A stretch of DNA of 64,000 nucleotides from Rhizaria sp. SCN 62-66. Its lineage: Eukaryota; Rhizaria, unplaced. This document shows positions 52,166 to 61,838 of this stretch, piece by piece. The stretch covers positions 1-64,000 of the forward strand of contig MEDY01000074.1 in assembly GCA_001724265.1 (NCBI GenBank). Direction: 5' to 3'. A model generated the notes under the pieces. That model was given only the letters and a program-made list of their open reading frames with translations. It had not been told where the DNA came from and did no database searches. A program made the translations under genes and the position numbers. Each line of letters begins with the position of its first letter. Positions within the stretch are counted from its first letter, which is position 1.

Positions 52166-54463
52166 ATGTCCTCTCCTCGCGCCGCCGCTGTCCCCGCAGC
52201 CGCGCTGTCTCTTGCCCCATTATCCCTTGACACGCCTCCCGTCGCGCGTGCGGCCGCACCCGCCGCGTCCGCCGCGTCTGCCTCTGACTCCAAGCCCAAC
52301 AAGTCCAAGTTGCCCACCTCGGTTCTGGAGCTCTTCTACGGCCCCGCGGCGGGCGACCCCATTGCGTTCCGCTCTCTCTGGGCCGCCGCGCTGTGTGACG
52401 GCGATGACGACCTGGTTCACGACGCCATCGCCGTCACCGACGCCGTCACCCGCCTCCTCGCCCGCGCGCCAGTACTGGCTCTGACCGCACCTGCCGCAAC
52501 CCCAGACCCCGCCGCGCCGGCCCTTGCCCCCGAACTCGGTTCCGCAGACGCACCTTTGCTCGTGCCCGCCGCTGCGGACGTTGCACTAGTCGCCAACACG
52601 CATCTCTCCGCCGCCGATGCCGACGCGTACGCGGCCGCTGCTGAACGTGTCGCCGCCGCACGCGCCAACGCCGCGACCGACAACCCCACAGCTGGCGCGG
52701 TCCCTGGCTCGCCCGACGTCGCGCCCGCCTACCCGCGCGTGCGCTGCAACGCCGACGGCACTGGCCCCGCTTTGTTTCCGGCTGTTCTCGCCGATGCACT
52801 TGTAGCTTACGTCACCGCAACAGCCGCACCTGGATCAACTCTCGCGGACGTCGCCGCCGCTGCCTCCGCCGCTGCCGCTGCCAAGGACGCCGCGGCGGCG
52901 CAGGACGTGTTCGACGCCGTGGCTACCGCCGTGGCCGGCCCGTTCCCTGTCGTCAGCGCCAATCCAGCATCAGCTGCAGCAGCGGGGCGTTGGCGTTGGT
53001 CTTCTGCGTTCCTTTGGTCCCTGGCGACCCACCGCGCGCTGTACGACCGCCCCCTGACTAGCGGCGACTGCGTCGTGACCCGCGTCGCCCTGTCAGGCCA
53101 GGCGCGCACACTTGCGCTGCTGCTGCGGCTGCCGTGGAGCCGTCCCGATGCCGCCGACCGCGCGCTCCGCCGCACTCCGCTCAACGCCGCCGTGCGCGCC
53201 GTCCAGGGCCCCGCGCGCCGCGTGCCGACCGCGCAACGGGCGCACCTGGACCGCATGCCGCACGCCTACGCCTGGATTACCACCACGACGCGTGAGCGCG
53301 CGACGGAGGCGGACCGCGCGGCGGGCGCGGCTGTGGACGAGGACGGGATGGTAGTCCGCGAGCTTCTCTCCCCGCCGCCGCTCACACGGCCCGCGTTTGA
53401 GTGGCGAGTCGGGGACCTGGGCGCCGGCAGCAGCAGCGGGAAAAAGCCCAAGAAGTCCCCTGAGGCGCCCCGCTCGCGGCTGACTGATCTCTTCGAAGCC
53501 ATCTGCGTGCTGGCGCTGCACGGTGCGCGGCTTGACATCAAGGACCGCACGGGAACCACTCCACTCGACGCGGTGCCGGCGAACTCTCTGTACCGCCTCG
53601 CGCGGTGGGCGCTGCGGCTGGGGCTCATCAAGGCCCGCGTGCGCGCGTTCACCGTCGCACGCGCGCTCCAGGCCGCGCTGGGTGCTGCGCTGGGGTTATG
53701 CTCGACCGAGTCTAGCGAGCAGTGGGCGCCGCCGACCGAGCCCGGCCGCGTGCCGATCGCCGCTGTGCGGGCAGGCGCTGGGTGGGCCGTCGCGGAGGAC
53801 ACGCGGGATAAGCTGGCGAAGCGCGCCAACGGGTTCCGTATCGGCGGCATCAGCAACAACTTCAACTCGGCCGCCAAGGCCGCGGCGAAGGCAACTGAGA
53901 AGCCCGTCACTGTGCGCCTCGCTGCGCTTGCCGGCGCCGCGCCTGACCCACGCAAGAGCTCAAACAGCAACAGCAACAGTATCAACGGGAGTAATGGGCC
54001 GAGCGCGAGCCCGCGCGCGTCGCCGGGCCGCAGTGCCAGTGTTGCAAGCACGGGCGGCACGGGCACCATGACTCTGCTGACGACGGCCGCGAGCGTGGCC
54101 AGCAAGGCGCAGCGCAAGGAGGCCAAGCACGCGCGCCGCGAAGGGCGCAACTCCGACGCGGACTGCGCGGGTCCCGCTGGCGGCGGCGGCGGCGGGGACG
54201 GGGATGGCGACGAGGACGCCCCTGAGCGCGGCAGAGCGGGCGCGGCGCTGATGCCGCACGGCGCCATGAGTGGCGACGCCGCCGAGGCCGCCGTGGCCGC
54301 GGTGGAGGACGGATGGGCGCTGGCCGGTGACGCTGGGGACATGGTGACCGTGGTGACTCGGCTGGTGTTGTCGTACGCGGCGCAGGATAAGTACGAGGCG
54401 GACAGCAAACTGCCTTCCAAGCTGCCGTCAACCATGCTGCAGCCTCTCATGGGCAATCTGTGA
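52166..54463 (+). CDS. Ankyrin-like repeat protein (765 aa)
   Basis: I use ATG 52166 (MSSPRAAAVPAAAL); the frame is open 40 codons further up to a TTG that probably lies in UTR or an intron. Stop TGA 54461-54463. Two regions look like ankyrin repeats: residues about 290-360 (VALSGQARTLALLLRLPWSR, then RTPLNAAVRA) and about 450-490 (LALHGARLDIKDRTGTTPLD). The pattern is the usual A-LH-GA-xxxxD-GxTPLxxA. The region between and the last 180 residues are Ala/Ser/Gly-rich, with a basic stretch (SKAQRKEAKHARREGR) and an Asp/Gly run. The C-terminus is hydrophobic-acidic helix (MVTVVTRLVLSYAAQDKYEA). Ankyrin repeats bind protein partners; the partner here is unknown. No in-frame TAG. Confidence 0.75.
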   Translation: MSSPRAAAVPAAALSLAPLSLDTPPVARAAAPAASAASASDSKPNKSKLPTSVLELFYGPAAGDPIAFRSLWAAALCDGDDDLVHDAIAVTDAVTRLLARAPVLALTAPAATPDPAAPALAPELGSADAPLLVPAAADVALVANTHLSAADADAYAAAAERVAAARANAATDNPTAGAVPGSPDVAPAYPRVRCNADGTGPALFPAVLADALVAYVTATAAPGSTLADVAAAASAAAAAKDAAAAQDVFDAVATAVAGPFPVVSANPASAAAAGRWRWSSAFLWSLATHRALYDRPLTSGDCVVTRVALSGQARTLALLLRLPWSRPDAADRALRRTPLNAAVRAVQGPARRVPTAQRAHLDRMPHAYAWITTTTRERATEADRAAGAAVDEDGMVVRELLSPPPLTRPAFEWRVGDLGAGSSSGKKPKKSPEAPRSRLTDLFEAICVLALHGARLDIKDRTGTTPLDAVPANSLYRLARWALRLGLIKARVRAFTVARALQAALGAALGLCSTESSEQWAPPTEPGRVPIAAVRAGAGWAVAEDTRDKLAKRANGFRIGGISNNFNSAAKAAAKATEKPVTVRLAALAGAAPDPRKSSNSNSNSINGSNGPSASPRASPGRSASVASTGGTGTMTLLTTAASVASKAQRKEAKHARREGRNSDADCAGPAGGGGGGDGDGDEDAPERGRAGAALMPHGAMSGDAAEAAVAAVEDGWALAGDAGDMVTVVTRLVLSYAAQDKYEADSKLPSKLPSTMLQPLMGNL

Positions 54464-56090
54464 CGGGGTGTTGTTTGTTTGGAGTTAGCAAGGCAGAATG
54501 TGTGCAATGTGTATTAGAGGAGTTGGGCGGAGTCTGTTGCACGCCAGTGACACTGTGTAACGGAGAAGTATTTGGGACTGAAGATTACGACACATATATC
54601 GACTACTTGTATGAAATAATGTGATTATCATCCGTATCATTAATAACTTGAGGTTTAATAAACTGTACTATCATTACAAAAATCTTGTTAAGAGTCATTT
54701 GTTGATGAAAGCGCTGTTTGTGTATTGTTGCGAATTGCACCGCTAACGAGGCCATAAAAAGATACAATGCGATATGACTGACGCTGTGTATAGATGTTCA
54801 TGGCAACCAGCATTAGCACCAAGACCAACGGCTTGAAAATAATCATGTTCGAAACAAGTCGACAAACTAGTCAGGGGTCTGACGCCTGTGAAGAAAGAGA
54901 ATGGTGAAGAGAAGAGCGAATATGTGAGTTGCAAAAAGGGAGATTGCCAAGTGGAGAAAGAAATGTGTTGTGGATAGAAAGGAATCAGACAAAACTTAAG
55001 GCTCAGCAGATTATATCGCGCCATCACCAGGGCTCCACGCACAACCCAAGCGCACCTGACCCGCAGGACAGGGAACCAGAGGGGGAAGCAAAGGCAACAA
55101 CCGACACGTTTTTAAGTACCATGCATGTAAATTATCATCATTTAGCTATCAGGTGTGGGCATTTCATCAAGACACCTTGTTAAGAAGCGTACCTTAAAGA
55201 GAATGACCTTCGTCAACGAGCAAGCGCCGTAGGCGAAGAGTCAACACCTCAGCACATTGAGTGCGTTACTGGCAAGAAGACGAGCTACAAAGTCTATTTA
55301 GGAAAAAGATAGAGTGAAGAATGTCAGAGAGAATAGAGTGAGAGCTTATCGAATGGAGCTACAGGAGAGCGGCTCTGAAAGGGTGAAAATGTTGAGAAAG
55401 GATCAGAAGTACTTATACCTCGGCATATCCCCCGAGCTCTGATGAGGGCGAATCGAAATCCACACACCCCACCAGAGACGAGTCGGATGATCTGACCATG
55501 CATGTGTATTTTAAGTGGTTTCATCATATCAACAGCAAACCAGGAAGGGGCACAAAGGTCGCAACTCACCGTTAAGAGAAGCTGCTGCAGTTGGCTGGTC
55601 AACCAGTTCGAAAACGTACCTCGATATCACGCCCACCGACTGCCTTTGGAAGCGTATACGAAATAAAGAAATGAACAAGAGTACCTGTTCAATTCATATC
55701 AGCGCGCAAAACACTATTCCAGGCAGTCAGTGCTGAGTTTGGATGTGTGAAAGATCGACCCCAAATGTGGCGCATCTGACAGAGTCTCGCCCACACTCGC
55801 GGCCTAACTTTATGCTGACTGTGGGCAATCAACCAAGAGATTCGTCGAAATACATCATGTTCAAGTGCAATCTCGGTGATCTTGGAATTAAAAGTGATGG
55901 TTTTGTATTAACGAATGAATGTTGTTTGTGTCTAGAGTATAAGTTATTCATTTAAAGCAAATCCTGGCCCGCAAATCCCACTTAAGTGGTCTGCGTGACT
56001 TGGAGTTACTCCTGTGACTACGCAGACTGAGCATCCGCGCAGCTCAGCTTGTTTCATTTCTATTTTTTCTCGCGCCACCCAGCGGCCCAT
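54464..56090. other. Large spacer with clustered minus-strand splice-donor-like sites
   Basis: About 1.6 kb between convergent genes, the longest spacer in the window. On the minus strand, 54.8-55.75 kb holds several donor-like strings (GTACTC near 55682, GTACGT near 55620, GTGAGT near 55571, GTATAAGT near 55419, GTACGC near 55192). Short coding-like stretches lie between them, for example VGVISRYVFELVDQPTAAAS around 55570-55640. A multi-exon gene or a spliced non-coding RNA is possible, but I could not build a consistent model. Confidence 0.3.
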
Positions 56091-59072
56091 TCACCGACGG
56101 CCCTTCATGGGCGCGCGCGAGCCCGCCGCGGTCTTGGACGCCGAAAAAAAACCCGCCCCCGCCCCAGTATTCGCGCCGCCGAAGCTGCTCCCGGTCGCGC
56201 CGAATGCGGCGGGCTTGTGGGGCGTATTGGCCCCACCGAACGCGCCACCACCGCCGAAGCCGCCCGCGGCCGGGGCGGGGGCGCCGAACGCGGGCGCCGT
56301 CGCCCCGAACGCGGGCGCAGCAGCAGGCGCAGCGCCGAACGCGGGGGCGGGGGCGCGGAACACGGGCGCCGGTGCACCAAACGCAGGAGCGGGGGCGCCG
56401 AACGCGGGGGCCGCGGCGCCGAATGAGCCGGGGGCGGGCTTAGCGCCGAAAGACGTGGCGGGGGCGCCGAACGCCGCGGGCGCGGGCGCCGCGGCACCGA
56501 AAGCAGCGGGCTTCACGCCGAACGCCGTGGCAGCAGCAGCGGGGGCACCGAAGGCGTTCGCGGCGGCGGCGGGAGCGCCAAACGCGCTCGCTGCGGCCGG
56601 GGCGCCAAAGGAGTTCGCTGCGGCCGGAGCGCTGAAGGCTGAGGCGGCGGCGGGGGCAGCGCCAAACGCTGCGGGTGCGGCGGCGCCGAACGCGGGCGCG
56701 GCGGCACCGAACGCAGGCGCAGCGGCGGCGGGGGCAGCGCCGAATGTGGCACCGAAGGCCAAGGGCTGGGCGGGGGCGCCGAAGGCAGTTGCAGGCGCAG
56801 TCGCAGGGGCTTGGACGCCAAACGCGGTCGCAGGCGCCTGTCCGAAACCGGGGGCCGCGGCGGGGGCGCCAAAGGCAGCGGGCTTGGGGGCACCAGCGGC
56901 GGCGGCGCCGAAGGAGAAAGCTGGCGCAGGCGCAGTGGCGGCAGCGGCGGGCGCGGAGACGCCGAATGCAGGGGGCTGGGCTGTTGGGGCGGCGGCGGCA
57001 CCGAAGGAAAAGGACTGCTGTGCAGGCGCGACGGCAGAGGCGGGCGCCGAGGGTGGGATTGCGGCAGGTGGCGCAGCGGCGCCGAACGCAAAGCCGCCGC
57101 CAGCAGCAGGAGCAGGAGCAGGAGCAGGAGCGGCGGCAGGTGCGGCGCCGCCGAAGCTGAAGCCGGTGGCGGGCGGAGCAGTAGCAGCAGCGGCGGCGGG
57201 CACAGTGGATTTGGCCCCGAAAGAGAACCCACCAGCAGCAGCGGGCGCGGGCGCAGCGGTAGCGGCTGCGGTGGCGGCGGGCGCAGAGGAGCCAAACGAG
57301 AAGGTCGTTGCAGGGGCGAGGCCCGGTGCAGGCGTCGTCGGCGCAGCACCAGCAGCACCAGCACCAGCAGTAGCAGCCGTGTTGCCGGCGACGATGGGCT
57401 GGATGCCGAACTTGAACCCACCGGACGCCGCCGCGGGCGCTGCAGCAGTAGCGGGGGCAGCAGCAGCAACAGCCGCAGCAGCGGGGGCAGCGGCGGCCGC
57501 AGCGGCCGTGGCGGTGTCGGTCGCAGCAGGCTTGGCCGCTCCAAAGCTGAACGTCGGCTTCGAGGCTGTGGGCGACGTGGCAGTTGTGGCCGCATTCGTC
57601 GCCGTCGCCGTCGCCGTCGTCGTCGCAGCAGCAGTGGCGTCCGCGGGCTTCGCTGCGCCAAAGCTAAACTTGGGTGCCGCAGTCGCCGTTGCAGGCGCAG
57701 CATCGGGCGACGCCGCCGCGGCAGCAGCAGTGGCAGAGCTGTTGGACGCAGCGCCAGCAGGCTTGGTGGTGCCAAAGCTAAACGCGGGCTTCGCAGCCGC
57801 CGCGGTCTCAGCCGGCTTTGCTGCAGCGTCAGCAGTCTTTGCTGCGGCCGAGTCAGCGGCCTCAGTCGTCGTGGCAGCAGCGGTGGCGGCGGCGGGCTTG
57901 GGCGAACCAAACGAGAACGCAGACTTGGCAGCAGGCGTAACCGCAGGCGCAGTCGCCGTGGCCGTGGCCAGGGCATCACCCGTGGCGGCTGGCGCTAGCG
58001 TAGAGGCAGTTTTCGCCGCCGCAGCAGCAGCAGCAGCCGCGAGTGCCTGCAGACCAGTGCCAGGCTCGCGGCGGCCGCCCGACCCGGCCGCGCCGCCCAC
58101 AGCGCCCGCGGCCCCCGCGGCGCCGGAGCCGTCGTTCTCCGGTGAGCGCCGCAGCAGCCTGTCAATTGCATCACTCGCGCGCGCGGCCAAGCTCGCTTCG
58201 CTGGCGGCGGACGGCTGCGGTGCGGCGCCGCCGGCGGCGGCGTCGGCAGCGGCCTCGGCGGCGCTGGCGGCGGCGCCGGAGGCTGTGAGCGCGAGCTTCG
58301 GACGCGTCAGTGCGCTGGCGCGGGCACCGAGGCTAAGCACGGCAACCGCGGCGGCCTCGGCGGCGGCGGCGGCGGCGGCGGGCTCGGCGCCGTCGGCCGC
58401 GGTGGCCGTCGCTGTTGAGGTGCGGCGTGCAGGCAGCGGCAGCGGGAGCGAGAGCCGCTGAAGCGATGACAGCGAGGCACGGCGCATCAGCGCAGGCGCA
58501 GCGGCGCGCGGAGCGGGCGGCTGCGGCATCGCAAGCGCGACAACTGCGAACGAGTCATCAGCCTCGTCATCATCATCGTCGGTGTCGTCGTTGTCATCGC
58601 GCTTGCTGTTGTTGCTGCCGCGGCGCGGGGCAGTCTTGTCCTTGTCGCCGTCCTTGTCGACCGCAGCTCTACTGCTCGCAGCCACCGCGGCAACAGCAGT
58701 CTCTTGACTGGCGTCGGCCGCGTCAAACTCGGCGTCGGCGTTCGCGTCGGTGGACGCAGGGGGCGCAGGTGACCGCGAGCGGGACGAGGGCCGGCGCACT
58801 CGCTTGGCCGAGTGCGCAAGCGTGCCCGTGGCGGGGCGGCGCGGCCGAGACCGCGGCCCGCTACCAGTCCCGTCACCAGCGCCAGTGCCCGTGCCCGAGG
58901 CGGCGCCGGCGCTGCTTGCGGTACTGTGCGTCGGCGAGGGCGGGGTCCGGTCCCCGTCGCCGTCACTCTCGGCGTCGGTCGCGGCGTCTGTGGCCGCGTC
59001 CGCGTCAGCTTCAGTGCTGGTCACGGAACCCTCCTCGCTGTTGTCGGCCTCGGTCACCTCTTCGTCCTCGTA

Positions 59073-59103
<31 letters not shown>

Positions 59104-60512
59104 ATGGACTCGTCGTCGTTGTTTGACTCGTAGTCGTCGTCGCTGCTGCGGCCTAGGGCGGCACCAGCGCGCGCGCGCGCGCTGGCCCTGGCCGCCGCGT
59201 CCGCCGCCACCGCCGCGGCGTCCCGGCCCAGCTGCACCGCCCCGGCCAGCTCGCCCGAGGCCGACGCACGGCGGCGGCGGCGGCGACGGTGACGGCGAAC
59301 GCTGCTGTCCGCACCCTCACCGCCTTCGCCGCTCTCGACCGACGCGCCAGCGAATGCGCTGCCGCGGCCGCTGCCGCTGCCGCTGCTGCTGCCGCCGGCG
59401 CCGGCGCCGGTGGCTGCGGGACGCTTGCGGCTCGCTTGAGAGTGCGACTGCGCCTTGGTAGCGCTGCGCTGTGTCGCACTGCTGCGCTGTGACGCTGCAG
59501 CGGGCGTGATAACCACGCGGTCCCGACCCTGTTGCTGCTGTTGTTGCTGAAGCTGCTGCTGTTGCTGCTGCTGCAGGAGCTCAACATGCATGAGCGTCGA
59601 CCCAGTCAGACCGCCCAGCCCAAACCCCAGTGCGCTCGCGCTGTATCCGCCAGCGCTGTGACGCATCGAGTGGGACAGTCCAGAGTAACCGCCACCTAAC
59701 GCGCCGTGACCATAGCCTCCCGCAGCGGCGGCAGCAGCGGCGGCGGCGGCGTATTTGTCAAGAGTGACGTCCAAGGTCGCGTCAAGCGCGGCGGCGGCAG
59801 CGGCGGCGGCTGTGGAGCCCATATTGGAGTTAGAGTCCACACCATAACCATAATTATAACCAAAGTTCTGACTCTGACCGTGCAACAGCGCAGCGCCGTA
59901 GGAACTGGCAAGTGGCAGTGAATCCGCGGTATGCGCAGTGTGAACTGTGGAGGCTGCGGCGGCGTGGCGCAGTGCGGCGGGCGTGGAAACGGGCAGCTGC
60001 ACCGAAAGCGCGGGCGCTCCAGAGTAGGCAGGGCCGTAGCTGGTCAACGACGCGATGCCGGTCACCTGCGGCAACGGCGCAGCAGTCTGATACCGCGCAC
60101 CAACACCGACCCCCGTGACAGCGGGAGCGGTGGCACCGGGCGCGGCAAGGGGCAGCGCGGCATTCGCTGTGGAAGCGTTGATGGTGTTGTTGGTGATGTT
60201 GATGTTGCTCGCGGGTGTGTTGCTGGCAGCGTGGCCGCGACGGGTGCGCACTGTCATGGGCGTCTGCTGCGCAATCCAAGCAAGGCTGGGCGGCGCCGTG
60301 ACAGACACGCGCGCCGTGGCGGCCTTGGAGTGGGCGTGGGTCAGTGCCGCGGCCGTCGCGGCGGCGGCGGCGGCAGCGGCGGCTGCGGCGGCGGTCGCGG
60401 CAGCTTTGTCTTTAGCGGCTTTCGCGGCGACAGCGGCGCGCGCACGGGCAATCAGAACAAACGCGCTAATGGCGACAGCCGCGGTGAGGAGAACGATAAG
60501 GGTCGTGGACAT
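56091..60512 (-). CDS. Membrane-anchored FG-repeat nucleoporin, POM121-like layout (1,473 aa)
   Basis: ATG 60512 (MSTTLIVLLTAAVAISAFVL) to TGA 56091-56093; the frame extends 16 codons further up only to a GTG. Residues about 3-22 form one transmembrane segment followed by Arg/Lys (ARARAAVAAKAAK), so the rest should face the nucleoplasm or pore. The middle has a strongly basic block (RRHRRRRRRR, near residue 400) that could be a nuclear signal, a poly-Asp run and Ala/Ser-rich stretches. From about residue 860 come FxFG repeats (FSFGSPKPA, FSFGAAKPA), and from about 1,160 many AFGAPA-type FG repeats to the C-terminus. FG repeats form the transport barrier of the nuclear pore. An N-terminal membrane anchor with C-terminal FG repeats is the layout of animal POM121. 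No alignment supports homology, so this is analogy. No in-frame TAG. Confidence 0.85.
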
Positions 60513-61168
60513 CGGGAGAGCGGGGGACGGCGGGCCGCCGGGCTGGCAGTCGGCGCGCACAAGTGGTGGTGAGAAATGGCCTTGTTCGGAGAGAGGCTGT
60601 CTTGAGGGGGAAATCTATAAACAACGACTAAAAATGTGCAAATATCAATAGATAAGATGTGTGTAAGCTGGATACAATTGTTTCTCGCCCTTAAAAAGTG
60701 GTACTAGTGTGTTGCCGATTGAGAAATGAACTCGTCTGGCATCAGGGATCTCGCGCCTCAGCGCATCACCGCCAAACAGCGATCATTAAACCAAGAAAGG
60801 TTTCTGAGTCAACACGAATTATAAAGAGGATACAAATCATATAGTTCTTCTAGTTGCCAGTATTCCTAGACGTTTGACGATCATAGACATTCATACGTGA
60901 GGATAACAATCACGCCTCTCCGGAGTCTCCGCACGCTGTGAGCCGCGCCTCAGTCAACACGAGTTTTTCGCTGAATGGGTGTTATCACGACATGTATAAG
61001 CTAAACTAGGGTATTTCTTGTTTGTGCAGTTAAAGACAGTATGTTTATTTTGTGTCTATAGAATGAAATCTGGCCAATTGGTCATATTGTCCTGAAATCG
61101 AGTCTAATGAGTAAGGTTGGTACAGTACAACGCTCATGCGTTGCAGTCTTTCTCGGATCAAGTGGTGC
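60513..61168. other. AT-rich spacer
   Basis: Lies between the nucleoporin start and the stop of the last gene, both on minus. It should carry the nucleoporin promoter and the 3' UTR of the neighbour. No gene, RNA or repeat seen. Confidence 0.45.
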
Positions 61169-61803
61169 TCAAAAGTCCATCTCCATCTCCATATCCAAGT
61201 CCGCATCACCCGCGGCCGCAGGCGCAGGCGCCGGAGCAGCAGCGGCGGCAGGAGCAGGAGCAGCGGCGGCAGGCGCAGGAGCAGCGGTGGCAGGAGCAGG
61301 AGCAGCGGTGGCAGGAGCGGTGGCAGGCTTGTCATCGTCTAGCCCCATATCCATATCCATATCGAGACCCTCATCAGCCACCGGCTTGGCAGCGGGCGCG
61401 GGCGCAGGCGCAAGCGCGGGCGCAGGCGCGGGCGCAGGAGCCGCGGCAGGAGCCGCGGCAGGAGCCGCATCGAGGTCACCGTCGAGGTCCGCGTCCAAAT
61501 CCATCTCTGGTTCAGCCACAGGAGCAGTCGCCGCAGGAGCAGCAGCGGCAGCGGCGGGCGCTGCGACAGCATGAGCAGGGGAAGCGGCAGCGGCGGGCGC
61601 CAGGGGTGCGGGCAGGTCTAAGTCGCCGTCGAGGTCCGCATCAAGCTCCATCTCGCCATCAGCGGCCGCAGCGGCCGCAGCGGGCGCGGCAGGCGCGGCA
61701 GGCGCAGCAGGCACGGCAGGCGCGGAGGCAGCAGCAGCGGCGGCGGGAGCAGCAGCCTTAGGACTCGCAGCAGCAGCATCAGCAGCAGCATCAGCAGCAG
61801 CAT

Positions 61804-61838
<35 letters not shown>

